A DNA stretch of 43,125 bases from an uncultured Flavobacteriaceae bacterium (lineage in GTDB: Bacteria > Bacteroidota > Bacteroidia > Flavobacteriales > Flavobacteriaceae), in assembly GCA_905479625.1 (NCBI GenBank), contig CAJQNF010000112.1, positions 1 to 43,125 of the forward strand. Reading direction: 5' to 3'. Below, one piece after another: positions 24,697 through 34,049 of this stretch; positions within the stretch are counted from its first letter, which is position 1, and each line of letters opens with the position of its first letter. The notes beneath the pieces are model-generated. The model was not told where the DNA came from, did not search any database, and worked only from the letters and a program-made list of their open reading frames with translations. The translations under genes and the position numbers were made by a program.

Positions 24697-25851
24697 ATGG
24701 AACTATTTGATGTATACCCTTTGTATGATGTAAGCCCGGAAAGTGCTGAAGGATCTTATGTAACGGACAATAAAGGTCGAAAATATCTTGATCTTTACGG
24801 GGGTCATGGGGTGATCTCTATCGGTCATAGCCATAAGGACTATGTAGCAGCTTTAACCAGCCAGCTGAAGAAAATGGGTTTTTATTCTAATTCTATACAA
24901 AACCCTTTACAAGAAACACTGGCTCAAAAACTCGGAAGGCTATCCCAATGTGAAGATTATAATTTGTTTTTATGCAATTCAGGGGCCGAGGCCAACGAAA
25001 ATGCGTTAAAAATGGCTTCATTCGCCACAGGGAAAAGTAAGGTGATCGCATTTGAAAAAGCATTTCACGGCCGAACTTCAGCGGCTGTTGCAGCCACTGA
25101 TAACCCAAAGATCAATGCCCCATTGAACAGTCAACATGAAGTTGTATTTCTTCCCTTGAACGATGTAGCGTCTTTAGAAAAGGAACTCTCAAAAAAGGAC
25201 GTGGCTGCGGTGATCATAGAAGGGATACAAGGGGTAGGTGGTTTAAATGAAGGCTCTACTGCATTCTTCCAATCTTTAGAGAAATTGTGCAGACAATATG
25301 GAGCTATCCTTATTCTTGATGAAATTCAATCTGGTTATGGAAGGAGTGGAAAATTCTTTTCTTTTCAACATCATGGTATTCATCCTGACATTATTAGTAT
25401 GGCTAAGGGTATGGGGAATGGATTTCCTGTTGGAGGCATACTTATTTCCAATCACATAGAGGCATCATATGGACTATTGGGCACAACATTTGGTGGAAAT
25501 CATCTGGCCTGTGTAGCGGCTATTTCAGTGCTAGATGTGATTGAAAAGGAGCAATTAATGGACAATGTGAATAAGGTTTCATCACATTTTTTGGAAAGAA
25601 TCAAAGAGATCGATCAAATTAGATCTGTAAAGGGTAAAGGTTTGATGTTGGGCGTAACTTTTGACTTTCCCGTTGCTCAATTGAGGAAACAACTGATTTT
25701 TGAAGAGGGAATTTTTACAGGAGGATCTGCTGATCCGAATCTTTTAAGAATACTACCACCACTATCAGTAGAAACTGAAGAAATTGACTTTTTCATAGAT
25801 GCCTTAAAAAGCGTTCTGAAAAGCATTAATAATAGCGTAAAAAGTAACTAA
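24697..25851 (+). CDS. argD: N-acylornithine aminotransferase
   Basis: A 384-residue class-III PLP aminotransferase. The PLP lysine is K237 in ISMAKGMGNGFPVGG, with NSGAEANENALKMA, FHGRTSAA and LDEIQSGYGRSGK as expected. It converts N-acyl-glutamate semialdehyde and glutamate to N-acylornithine. It begins with a plain LFDVYPLYDVSPESAEG, as seen in Bacteroidota ArgD. The genes before and after it are proline genes. Confidence 0.94.
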   Translation: MELFDVYPLYDVSPESAEGSYVTDNKGRKYLDLYGGHGVISIGHSHKDYVAALTSQLKKMGFYSNSIQNPLQETLAQKLGRLSQCEDYNLFLCNSGAEANENALKMASFATGKSKVIAFEKAFHGRTSAAVAATDNPKINAPLNSQHEVVFLPLNDVASLEKELSKKDVAAVIIEGIQGVGGLNEGSTAFFQSLEKLCRQYGAILILDEIQSGYGRSGKFFSFQHHGIHPDIISMAKGMGNGFPVGGILISNHIEASYGLLGTTFGGNHLACVAAISVLDVIEKEQLMDNVNKVSSHFLERIKEIDQIRSVKGKGLMLGVTFDFPVAQLRKQLIFEEGIFTGGSADPNLLRILPPLSVETEEIDFFIDALKSVLKSINNSVKSN

Positions 25852-25856
25852 AACTC

Positions 25857-27053
25857 ATGGAGTCAATTTTATCTATAGAACAGAGAAATAATGTGTTGCT
25901 TTCCATGGCTCGCCTGGTGAGTGATCAACAAAATGATATTTTAAAGGCAAATGAGAAAGACCTGAAAGGAAATGACCAACTTGACCTTGCCATGTATGAC
26001 AGGTTAAAGGTTGATCAGGAAAAAATCAACGGCATGGTGCTTTCTTTGGAACAATTGGCCGCTCAGAAAGATCCGGTTGGTATTGAAAGGTTTCATTTTA
26101 AGCATGAGAATGGCTTGGATATCTATAATAAAACGGCCTCTTTTGGCACGATCATGATCATCTACGAATCAAGGCCCGATGTTACTATTGAAGCCGGAGG
26201 GATCGCTTTTAAATCAGGAAATAAAATTCTTCTTAAAGGAGGAAAGGAATCGTTGAATTCAAATCTGGCGATAGTTGATTTATGGCATAAAGCCCTTAAA
26301 GAAAATAAGGTGAGTAAGGATTGGGTTACGTATTTAAATTATGATCGTGAGGAGACAAGAGCATATTTAAAGCAACCGAAACAAAAGATCGATCTGATTA
26401 TTCCAAGAGGCGGTGAAAAGTTGATCGCATTTGTCAAACAACACGCTACCTGCCCGGTCATTGTGAGTGGAAGAGGTAATAATTTTGTGTATGTTGCCAA
26501 AGAAGCGGATCAGAAGAAGGCCATGCAAATCATTCTCAATGCGAAAACCGATAAGATCTCTGCATGTAATGCCCTGGATAAGGTGCTGATCAATAAAGGT
26601 TTACCGGGATATAATGAATTTGTAACTAGTTTGGTTGAAAACCTGCAGGAGCATAAAGTACAGGTTTTAGGCGCTGAAACGATGAAATCATTGAAAGGAG
26701 TTGAACCTGTATCAGGAGAAGAAGTTTGGTATGAGGAATTTCTTGATTATAAAATTATGCTGGGAGATGTGGTTTCAACTGAGGAGGCCATAAGAATGAT
26801 TAATAAGTTTGGTGGCGGACATTCAGCATCGATCATCACGGAAAACAATACGGAGGCCCATGCCTTTATGAGTGCAGTCGATGCGGCGGCAGTTTACCAT
26901 AATGCATCTACCCGATTCACAGATGGTTTTCAATTGGGTTTAGGGGGTGAATTGGCCATCAGCACAGATAAATTACACCAAAGAGGGCCAATTGGTCTTG
27001 AGCATTTGGTGACTAACAAATGGTATATATATGGGAATGGGCAGATCAGGTAA
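25857..27053 (+). CDS. proA: Glutamate-5-semialdehyde dehydrogenase (gamma-glutamyl phosphate reductase)
   Basis: A 398-residue ALDH-superfamily protein. The catalytic Cys is C237 in DKISACNALDKVL; IYESRPDVTIEAGGIAFKSGN and LIIPRGGEKLI are family signatures. It reduces glutamyl-5-phosphate made by ProB. Its 3' end overlaps the proB start by 23 bases, so the two are coupled. The order proA-proB is the reverse of the E. coli proBA operon. Confidence 0.95.
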   Translation: MESILSIEQRNNVLLSMARLVSDQQNDILKANEKDLKGNDQLDLAMYDRLKVDQEKINGMVLSLEQLAAQKDPVGIERFHFKHENGLDIYNKTASFGTIMIIYESRPDVTIEAGGIAFKSGNKILLKGGKESLNSNLAIVDLWHKALKENKVSKDWVTYLNYDREETRAYLKQPKQKIDLIIPRGGEKLIAFVKQHATCPVIVSGRGNNFVYVAKEADQKKAMQIILNAKTDKISACNALDKVLINKGLPGYNEFVTSLVENLQEHKVQVLGAETMKSLKGVEPVSGEEVWYEEFLDYKIMLGDVVSTEEAIRMINKFGGGHSASIITENNTEAHAFMSAVDAAAVYHNASTRFTDGFQLGLGGELAISTDKLHQRGPIGLEHLVTNKWYIYGNGQIR

Positions 27054-27816
27054 AAAGAGGGTACTCCTTAAAATAGGCACCAATACTTTGACCAAAGAGA
27101 CAAACCAGATCTCAAGAGGGAAGATAGAAGATATTGGGAGGCAGATTTCTCTATTAAATGAGGACTATGAGTTTGTCATTGTGAGTTCAGGGGCCATTGC
27201 CGTGGCCAAACAGTTTGTTAAGCTGGAATCAAATGGCAGGGAAATCAACGTTAAACAGGCGCTCGCTGCAATTGGCCAACCGCATCTAATGCGTATCTTT
27301 CAGGAGAATTTCAGGGAGTTAGGATTGCTCACATCGCAGTGTTTATTGTCATATGCTGATTTTAATCGTGAAAAGTCAAAAGAAAACATTGTCAATACAA
27401 TCAATGTCTTGATAGACAACCATTATATTCCGATCATCAACGAAAATGATACAGTGGCTACTGATGAGATCCAATTTGGTGATAATGATAAATTGGCAGC
27501 CTTAACAGCCGCATTAATCGGGGCTGACCTTGTCATTATAGCAACCAATACTGATGGTATTTATACCAAGAGTAGTATAGGAAATGACATAAAATCGACT
27601 ATAGAGGAGGTAAGGGATCTAAAGGAACTTCGAAATGAAATTGCCGATGGTAAAAGTTCACAAGGAACGGGAGGCATGCTGTCGAAAATAGAAGCCGCTG
27701 AAATATTAAAAAATGAAAAAATAGAAACTTGGATCGTAAATGGTATTGGGGATAATTTTATGATCAATGCCATGAATAAACAAATACCTTTTACTAAAAT
27801 TTTAAAAGATCAATAA
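27031..27816 (+). CDS. proB: Glutamate 5-kinase, short form without PUA domain
   Basis: A 261-residue amino-acid kinase. KIGTNTLTKE near the N-terminus binds ATP; VSSGAIAVAKQF, NENDTVATDEIQFGDNDKLAAL and TDGIYTKS are family signatures. E. coli ProB has about 367 residues with a C-terminal PUA domain, and this protein ends after the kinase domain. The start overlaps the proA 3' end; an ATG two codons later is an alternative. Its stop overlaps the argF start (TAATG). Feedback inhibition by proline may differ from that of the two-domain form. Confidence 0.93.
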   Translation: MGMGRSGKKRVLLKIGTNTLTKETNQISRGKIEDIGRQISLLNEDYEFVIVSSGAIAVAKQFVKLESNGREINVKQALAAIGQPHLMRIFQENFRELGLLTSQCLLSYADFNREKSKENIVNTINVLIDNHYIPIINENDTVATDEIQFGDNDKLAALTAALIGADLVIIATNTDGIYTKSSIGNDIKSTIEEVRDLKELRNEIADGKSSQGTGGMLSKIEAAEILKNEKIETWIVNGIGDNFMINAMNKQIPFTKILKDQ

Positions 27817-28778
27817 TGAATTATTTATCGGTTAAGGATATAGATTCGATTGCTGAATGGGTGTCAGAAGCGAGAATATTAAAGGAGAACCCTTTGGCAG
27901 ATAGTCATTTGGGTAAAGATAAAACCATAGGTCTATTGTTTTTTAACCCCAGTTTAAGAACCCGGTTAAGTACGCAAAAAGCGGCGCAAAACCTTGGTAT
28001 GACTACCATGGTTATGAATTTTGACAAGGAGGGTTGGGCCGTTGAATATGAAGATGGGATCATCATGGATCAGGGAAAATCTGAACATATCAAGGAGGCC
28101 GCTCAAGTCATTTCTCAATTTTGTGATATTATTGCGATCAGGGCCTTTGCTTCTTTGGAGGATAAGGAAAAAGACAAGGCTGAAATCGTATTGAACGGAT
28201 TCGCTAAGTACGCTTCTGTTCCCATAGTCAATATGGAAAGCTCGGTCGGACATCCTTTGCAGGCACTTGCCGACGCGATCACCCTCGAGGAAGACAAAGA
28301 CAGGTTAAAGGGGCGAAAGCCTAAAGTGATATTATCCTGGGCGCCGCATCCCAAAGCTTTGCCTCATGCAGTTGCAAATTCCTTTGTTGAAATGATGCAC
28401 AAACAGGACGCAGATTTTGTCATCACACACCCTAAAGGATACGAATTGGATCCTGAAATTACAGGAACAACCAGCATTGAATATGATCAGGCCAAAGCCT
28501 TTGAAGGAGCGGACTATATTTACACCAAGAACTGGAGTTCTTTCAACCAATACGGAATGGTTTTATCAAAGGATCCTTCCTGGATAATAAGTGCTGAAAA
28601 AATGGCTTTAACAAATGATGCCAGATTTATGCACTGTTTGCCTGTAAGAAGAAATGTAGTTGTCGCAGATGCTGTCCTCGACAATCCGCAGTCATTGGTG
28701 ATCAAACAGGCAAATAACAGGACTTTTTCGGCGCAGACAGTGTTAAAGAAAATTCTTAAAAATCTTAAGCAGGACTAA
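27816..28778 (+). CDS. argF: N-acylornithine carbamoyltransferase (N-succinyl- or N-acetylornithine type)
   Basis: A 320-residue transcarbamylase with carbamoyl-phosphate loop FFNPSLRTRLSTQKAA, the motif MHCLPVRRNVVVADAVLD, and VINMESSVGHPLQALAD. It resembles the acylornithine transcarbamylases of Bacteroides and Xanthomonas rather than ornithine enzymes. The residue that separates these types is in the segment GKSEHIKEA: Bacteroides fragilis succinylornithine enzyme has Pro and the Xanthomonas acetylornithine enzyme has Glu; here it is Ser89. Substrate is therefore not decided by this site. Overlaps proB by one base. Confidence 0.88.
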   Translation: MNYLSVKDIDSIAEWVSEARILKENPLADSHLGKDKTIGLLFFNPSLRTRLSTQKAAQNLGMTTMVMNFDKEGWAVEYEDGIIMDQGKSEHIKEAAQVISQFCDIIAIRAFASLEDKEKDKAEIVLNGFAKYASVPIVNMESSVGHPLQALADAITLEEDKDRLKGRKPKVILSWAPHPKALPHAVANSFVEMMHKQDADFVITHPKGYELDPEITGTTSIEYDQAKAFEGADYIYTKNWSSFNQYGMVLSKDPSWIISAEKMALTNDARFMHCLPVRRNVVVADAVLDNPQSLVIKQANNRTFSAQTVLKKILKNLKQD

Positions 28779-28789
28779 TAACTAAGCTG

Positions 28790-29569
28790 ATGAAAAAGCA
28801 ACTGAGTATCGTAAAAATAGGAGGTAATGTGATCAATAATTCAGAACAACTTGATTTGTTTCTTCATAATTTTGCCAAGTTGGATGGTTTGAAAATACTG
28901 GTGCATGGCGGAGGAAGGAGAGCAACCGAAATGGCTGATTCTTTGGGTTTACATCCTAAAATGATTGGAGGAAGACGGGTTACAGATGAGGCAAATTTAG
29001 AGGTAGTTACGATGGTTTATGCGGGATTGCTTAATAAGAATATCGTTGCAAAACTTCAGGCGAAAGCATGCAATGCATTGGGTTTGTCAGGTGCAGATGC
29101 GAATGTGATCAAAGCACATAAACGGGTCGTAAAAGAAATTGATTACGGCTTTGCCGGAGATATAGATGAGGTAGAAAACAAAGCAATTGCCCTATTTTTG
29201 AACGGAGGAATTACACCTGTATTTTCTGCTATTACGCATGATGGGCAAGGACAACTTTTAAATACGAATGCTGACACTATAGCGGCTGAACTGGCTAAAG
29301 GTCTCTCCCTTTTATTTGAAGTAGAATTAATATACTGTTTTGAAAAAAATGGTGTACTCCGGCAAGTGGATGATGATGATTCTGTTATAGATCAAATTGA
29401 TAAGATAACATATGAGCGGTTAAAGAAGGAGGGCGTAATTGCTGAGGGAATGTTGCCCAAGATGGAGAATTGCTTTGACGCTTTGCAGGAAGGCGTTCAT
29501 AAGGTACTTATCGGGAAACCTGAACTCATCTCGGATAAGCATATAAAACACACAACATTACTGTTATGA
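28790..29569 (+). CDS. argB: N-acylglutamate kinase
   Basis: A 259-residue amino-acid kinase. KIGGNVINN and LVHGGGRRATEMADSLGL bind ATP and substrate; NTNADTIAAELAKGL is a family signature. It phosphorylates N-acetyl- or N-succinylglutamate in the second step. It lacks the N-terminal helix of the hexameric, arginine-sensitive kinases, consistent with the short, E. coli-like form that is not allosterically inhibited by arginine, so control would need another level, such as the operon leader. Its stop overlaps the argE start by four bases. Confidence 0.94.
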   Translation: MKKQLSIVKIGGNVINNSEQLDLFLHNFAKLDGLKILVHGGGRRATEMADSLGLHPKMIGGRRVTDEANLEVVTMVYAGLLNKNIVAKLQAKACNALGLSGADANVIKAHKRVVKEIDYGFAGDIDEVENKAIALFLNGGITPVFSAITHDGQGQLLNTNADTIAAELAKGLSLLFEVELIYCFEKNGVLRQVDDDDSVIDQIDKITYERLKKEGVIAEGMLPKMENCFDALQEGVHKVLIGKPELISDKHIKHTTLLL

Positions 29570-30624
29570 TAAGCGAACTGGGCGATAAAGCAAAACAACT
29601 ATTGATCAACCTGATCAATACCCCGTCGTTTTCCGGAGAGGAAGATCAGACGGCTTTGCTCATAGAAAAATTTTTAAAGGATCACGGGATTTCCTGTAGG
29701 AGAGAAGTGCATAATATTTGGGCAGTGAATGAACATTTTGATGCCTCAAAGCCTAATATCCTATTGAATTCTCATCATGATACGGTAAGACCAAATAAAG
29801 GCTATACCAAAAATCCGCATAAAGCAGAGGTTGTTGATGGTAAAATTTATGGCCTGGGATCAAATGATGCAGGTGGATGCCTGGTTTCATTAATGGCCAC
29901 TTTTATTCATTTTTACAAACAGGAAAACCTGAACTATAATTTGATCTTATTGGCTTCGGCGGAAGAGGAAAGTTCTGGTAATCATGGTATTCGTTCAATG
30001 GTGCCTCTCATGCCTGAGATTGATTTTGCAATCATTGGAGAACCCACATTAATGCATCTTGCTATTGCCGAGAAAGGCTTATTGGTTCTCGATTGTTATG
30101 CACATGGTACGGCAGGTCATGCGGCTCATATACGAGGAGATAATTCAATTTACAAGGCGATGGAAGCCATTAGTTGGTTTGAATCTTTTAAGTTCCCTAG
30201 GGTGTCTGAAACGCTTCATGACACTAAAATGACCGTAACCCAGATCAACGCAGGAAGTCAGCATAATGTAGTGCCTTCAACCTGTCATTTTGTTGTGGAC
30301 ATCAGGGTAAATGACTTGTATTCCAATAAGGAAGTACTTGATCTCATAAAAGACCATGTTGGGGTTGAGGTAAAAGAAAGGTCTCTGAATTTGAATTCCT
30401 CCTCTATCCGAAAAGATCATGATATAGTTCTTGCCGGGGTTCATTTGGGAAGAGAGATCTATGGGTCACCTACCTTGTCGGATCAGGCGAATTTGAGCTG
30501 CCCTTCTTTAAAATTGGGCCCAGGAGATTCGTTGAGATCGCATACTGCGGATGAATTTATCTATGAAAAGGAGATCTTTGAAGGAATTGAGCTTTACATT
30601 AAAATTTTAAAAGAAATAGTATAG
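29566..30624 (+). CDS. argE: M20-family N-acylornithine/acylcitrulline deacylase (ArgE)
   Basis: A 352-residue M20 metallopeptidase. Metal-site motifs are LLNSHHDTVRPN, GLGSNDAGGCLVS, the catalytic EE in ASAEEESSG, and IGEPT; the dimerisation domain begins near ALIAEKGLLV. In Bacteroidota, the acyl group is removed from acylcitrulline after the transcarbamylase, so this enzyme most likely releases citrulline from N-acylcitrulline. It overlaps argB by four bases (ATGA-type) and lies 29 bases before argH. Confidence 0.88.
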   Translation: MISELGDKAKQLLINLINTPSFSGEEDQTALLIEKFLKDHGISCRREVHNIWAVNEHFDASKPNILLNSHHDTVRPNKGYTKNPHKAEVVDGKIYGLGSNDAGGCLVSLMATFIHFYKQENLNYNLILLASAEEESSGNHGIRSMVPLMPEIDFAIIGEPTLMHLAIAEKGLLVLDCYAHGTAGHAAHIRGDNSIYKAMEAISWFESFKFPRVSETLHDTKMTVTQINAGSQHNVVPSTCHFVVDIRVNDLYSNKEVLDLIKDHVGVEVKERSLNLNSSSIRKDHDIVLAGVHLGREIYGSPTLSDQANLSCPSLKLGPGDSLRSHTADEFIYEKEIFEGIELYIKILKEIV

Positions 30625-30653
30625 TCTTAAAAAGGCTTTTTAAAAAGAAACAT

Positions 30654-31946
30654 ATGAAACTTTGGGACAAAGGATTTAGTACGGATAAGAAAATAGACTT
30701 GTTTACTGTTGGTAATGACAGAGAACTTGATCTTGTACTTGCCAAATATGATGTAATTGGCTCACTCGCTCATGCTAAAATGCTGCATAAAATTGGCTTG
30801 CTCACCGCGAGTGAAATAAACCAGGTGGAGAAGGAGTTGGCTGAAATCACTAGCCTTATCGAAAAGGGTGATTTTATCATCGAAGAGGAATTTGAAGATG
30901 TACATTCCAAAGTGGAATATATGCTTACGGAAAAGTTGGGTGACACGGGTAAAAAGATACATACAGCACGCTCTAGAAATGATCAGGTCCTAGTGGATGT
31001 TCATTTGTATTTGAGAGAAGAAATAAAAGAAATCAGAGGAATGATCATCGATTTTTTTAACCTCTTGATGAGATTATCAGAATCCAATAAAGACAACCTC
31101 TTACCGGGATATACGCATTTTCAAGTGGCCATGCCTTCTTCTTTTGGGATGTGGTTTTCTGCTTATGCCGAAAGTTTGATCGATGATATATACATGTTAA
31201 ACGCTGCCTATAGCGTGGTAGATCAAAACCCTTTGGGATCAGCAGCAGGTTATGGGAGCTCATTCCCAATAGATCGCGATTATACCACTGCAGAAATGGG
31301 GTTTAGTGAGTTAAAAGTAAATTCTGTTGCTGCACAAATGAGCAGGGGTAAAACGGAGAGAACCGTCGCTTTTGCAATGAGTTCGGTCGCGGGTACCCTT
31401 TCAAAATTTGCCATGGACATTTGTTTGTATATGAGTCAGAATTTTGGATTTGTTTCTTTTCCTGATGAGTTGACAACCGGATCGAGTATCATGCCGCATA
31501 AAAAGAATCCTGATGTTTTTGAGCTCATTAGAGGAAAATGCAATAAAATTCAAGCGCTGCCCTATGAACTTACCTTGATTATTAATAACCTGCCAAGTGG
31601 TTATCACAGAGATCTGCAATTATTAAAAGAGGGGTTGATTCCAAGCATCCAAGCCTTAAAATCATGCTTAGAAATGTTTACTTTTTCATTAAGCACTATT
31701 GAAGTCAATAAAAATATTGTAGACAAAAAAATCTATGATTACCTGTTTACCGTGGAGGAGGTGAATAAACTTGTTCAGGACGGAGTTCCTTTTAGAGATG
31801 CTTACAAAATTGTTGGTGGAAAAGTAGGCGACGGTAGTTTTATGCCAAATAAGGAAGTTGTACATACCCATATTGGTAGTGTTGGAAATTTATCCTTAGA
31901 CAGGATAAAGGCTAAGATGGAAAAGGCAAATGCCCATAATTCGTAA
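30654..31946 (+). CDS. argH: Argininosuccinate lyase
   Basis: A 430-residue member of the fumarase/aspartase superfamily. GSSIMPHKKNP at 276-286 is the signature carrying the catalytic Ser; TARSRNDQV at 104-112 and THFQVAMP with H155 are also conserved. It splits argininosuccinate into arginine and fumarate. It is about 30 residues shorter than the E. coli enzyme, the C-terminal end being reduced. It ends the arginine part of the operon; a methyltransferase follows after 20 bases. Confidence 0.95.
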   Translation: MKLWDKGFSTDKKIDLFTVGNDRELDLVLAKYDVIGSLAHAKMLHKIGLLTASEINQVEKELAEITSLIEKGDFIIEEEFEDVHSKVEYMLTEKLGDTGKKIHTARSRNDQVLVDVHLYLREEIKEIRGMIIDFFNLLMRLSESNKDNLLPGYTHFQVAMPSSFGMWFSAYAESLIDDIYMLNAAYSVVDQNPLGSAAGYGSSFPIDRDYTTAEMGFSELKVNSVAAQMSRGKTERTVAFAMSSVAGTLSKFAMDICLYMSQNFGFVSFPDELTTGSSIMPHKKNPDVFELIRGKCNKIQALPYELTLIINNLPSGYHRDLQLLKEGLIPSIQALKSCLEMFTFSLSTIEVNKNIVDKKIYDYLFTVEEVNKLVQDGVPFRDAYKIVGGKVGDGSFMPNKEVVHTHIGSVGNLSLDRIKAKMEKANAHNS

Positions 31947-31966
31947 AAAATTCAGGATATAAAAAA

Positions 31967-32719
31967 ATGAATTGGAACGTATCTCTTTATAATGAAAAAC
32001 ACGGTTTTGTCTATCAGTATGGTTCCCAACTGATCGATTTACTCAATCCCAAAGAAGGAGAACTAATCCTTGATTTAGGTTGTGGTTCAGGGCAATTGAC
32101 TTCTAAGATTTCGGAGTCGGCATCGGTAATTGGAATCGATAGTTCTGAAGAGATGATCAAAGCCTCTCAGGATTTGTTTCCTGAAATAGATTTTTATCAG
32201 ATGAATGCCGATTCATTTTCGTTCGATCAGTCCTTTGATGCCATTTTTTCAAATGCCGTTTTACATTGGGTAAAAGACCAAAAGACGACAACAACTAATA
32301 TGTTCAATCACTTGAATACAGGAGGGAGGCTGGTAGTTGAATTCGGAGGGTATGGAAATGTAGCAACCATTGTAGATGCTTTGAGATGGAGTTTGAAAAA
32401 TCACGGATTTGATGAAAATGCTGTGCTGGAAAGATGGTATTTCCCGAGTATAAGTGAATACACCAGCCTTTTGGAAGATGCTGGTTTTGAAGTTAGCCTT
32501 GCGCAGCTTTATGACAGGCCTACGCTTTTAGAGAGTAAAAATGAAGGAATAAAAGATTGGATTGAAATGTTTGGAACTCATTTTTTCCAAGGAATCGACA
32601 CAAAAGATAAGGCAGCTATTTTAACTGAAGTGCAAGACAAGGTAAGGTCAACATGTTTTAAAGATGGTCAATGGCATGCAGATTATCGCAGAATAAGAAT
32701 TATGGCGGTTAAAAAATAG
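31967..32719 (+). CDS. Class I SAM-dependent methyltransferase
   Basis: A 250-residue methyltransferase with SAM motif LDLGCGSGQLTSKI at about 35-48, an acidic SAM-ribose site VIGIDSSEEMI and motif IFSNAVLHWV. This pattern is close to trans-aconitate 2-methyltransferase-like proteins. The substrate is unknown. It follows argH by 20 bases with no terminator between, so it is probably read through from the arginine operon. It ends two bases from pabB, which is transcribed in the other direction. Confidence 0.82.
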   Translation: MNWNVSLYNEKHGFVYQYGSQLIDLLNPKEGELILDLGCGSGQLTSKISESASVIGIDSSEEMIKASQDLFPEIDFYQMNADSFSFDQSFDAIFSNAVLHWVKDQKTTTTNMFNHLNTGGRLVVEFGGYGNVATIVDALRWSLKNHGFDENAVLERWYFPSISEYTSLLEDAGFEVSLAQLYDRPTLLESKNEGIKDWIEMFGTHFFQGIDTKDKAAILTEVQDKVRSTCFKDGQWHADYRRIRIMAVKK

Positions 32720-32721
32720 AA

Positions 32722-34026
32722 TCAACCTATCAATGCCTCTTTCAAGGCTTTTGCCTTTAACAAGCATTCCTCATATTCATTTTCTATAACCGATAGAGAA
32801 GTAATAGCGCTTCCTACAGAAAAGGAGGCATATTTTTTTGAAGCATTGTAAAGTATGCTTCTGATTACTACGTTAAAATCAAAATTACCTTCAGGACTAA
32901 AATACCCTACAGCACCTGAGTAGAGACCTCTTTTGGTCTCTTCTTCCTCTTCAATGATCTTCATCGCAGATATTTTAGGCGCACCCGTCATGCTGCCCAT
33001 AGGAAATAAGTTTTTGATGATATCAACGTCGTTGTCATCCTTGTCTACGGTGCAAACAATAGTAGAAATAAGTTGATGAACTTGCTTAAATGAATAGACT
33101 TTGCATAATTCTTCAACATGAACACTTCCCTTTACTGCGTTCTTAGAAAGATCATTCCTGATCAAATCTACGATCATGATATTTTCAGCCCTCTCTTTGG
33201 GGTCATTGACAAGGGATTGAGCAAGTTTTTTGTCTTCGATTTTATCGTTTAATCTTCTGGCTGTACCTTTTATCGGTTGTACAATGATCTTGTTATTTTG
33301 TTTTTTGACAAACCTTTCGGGAGAGGCACACAGCAAGAATTGATCTCTCAGTTTTATGTAACTGGCAAAAGGAGCCTGAGAAATCTGATTTAATTTCTGA
33401 TAGACATCAATCGTATTGATCTCACAAGATTCAGCATAAAATTCCTGACAATAATTAACTTCGTAGATGTCTCCTCTATGAATGTGTTTTAACACATTTG
33501 TGACTTTGTCAAAATAGTCTTGCTTAGAAAGCCTCGACGAAATTTGACAAGGTTTTGAAGGTATATCAGATCTAAGTGTAAGTTGGCTGATTGCTTGCGT
33601 ATCTTTTTCGACCTCATGCTGATATGGCTCTAAATACAAGAATTCAACCGTTTCATTTTTCCAAAGCAGCACCTTTTTGGGTTGAAAGAAAAATAGCTCA
33701 GGAAAATCTAGATGATCAGGATTATTTGAGCTTAGCGCTTCTGTATCGTTTTTGAGATCATAGCTCAGGTAACCAAAAAGAAAATCTTTATGCTTTTGTC
33801 TAAAATGTTTCAACTTGTCAAAAGCACCTTTTGAATCTGCAGAAAGAATATCATGAGCGCCAATAGCTAAAATCGCTTCCACCTCTCCGTACTTCTCTTG
33901 TTCAGCTTGGGTATCTTTATTAGATTCCAGAAAAATAACCTCATCAAATTGTTGAGCCCACTGTAACGCATGTTCCTTTGAAAGTTTGGATAATCCATTC
34001 GATACATTTTTTGATATCCGCTTCAC
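32722..34026 (-). CDS. pabB: Aminodeoxychorismate synthase component I (PabB-type)
   Basis: A 434-residue chorismate-utilising enzyme, one domain with the catalytic half well conserved: IHRGDIYEVNYCQEF, CASPERFV, MIVDLIRNDLSK, and GSMTGAPKISAMKIIEEEE and GAVGYFSPEGNFDFNVVIRS. The motif PIKGTARR has Lys at 253; PabB proteins have PIKGT where anthranilate synthases have PIAGT. The N-terminal 160 residues are less conserved. It makes 4-amino-4-deoxychorismate for folate. No glutaminase partner (PabA) or lyase is visible nearby. Confidence 0.86.
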   Translation of the reverse strand: MKRISKNVSNGLSKLSKEHALQWAQQFDEVIFLESNKDTQAEQEKYGEVEAILAIGAHDILSADSKGAFDKLKHFRQKHKDFLFGYLSYDLKNDTEALSSNNPDHLDFPELFFFQPKKVLLWKNETVEFLYLEPYQHEVEKDTQAISQLTLRSDIPSKPCQISSRLSKQDYFDKVTNVLKHIHRGDIYEVNYCQEFYAESCEINTIDVYQKLNQISQAPFASYIKLRDQFLLCASPERFVKKQNNKIIVQPIKGTARRLNDKIEDKKLAQSLVNDPKERAENIMIVDLIRNDLSKNAVKGSVHVEELCKVYSFKQVHQLISTIVCTVDKDDNDVDIIKNLFPMGSMTGAPKISAMKIIEEEEETKRGLYSGAVGYFSPEGNFDFNVVIRSILYNASKKYASFSVGSAITSLSVIENEYEECLLKAKALKEALIG

Positions 34027-34049
34027 AGTAACATGACATTTTTAAATTT

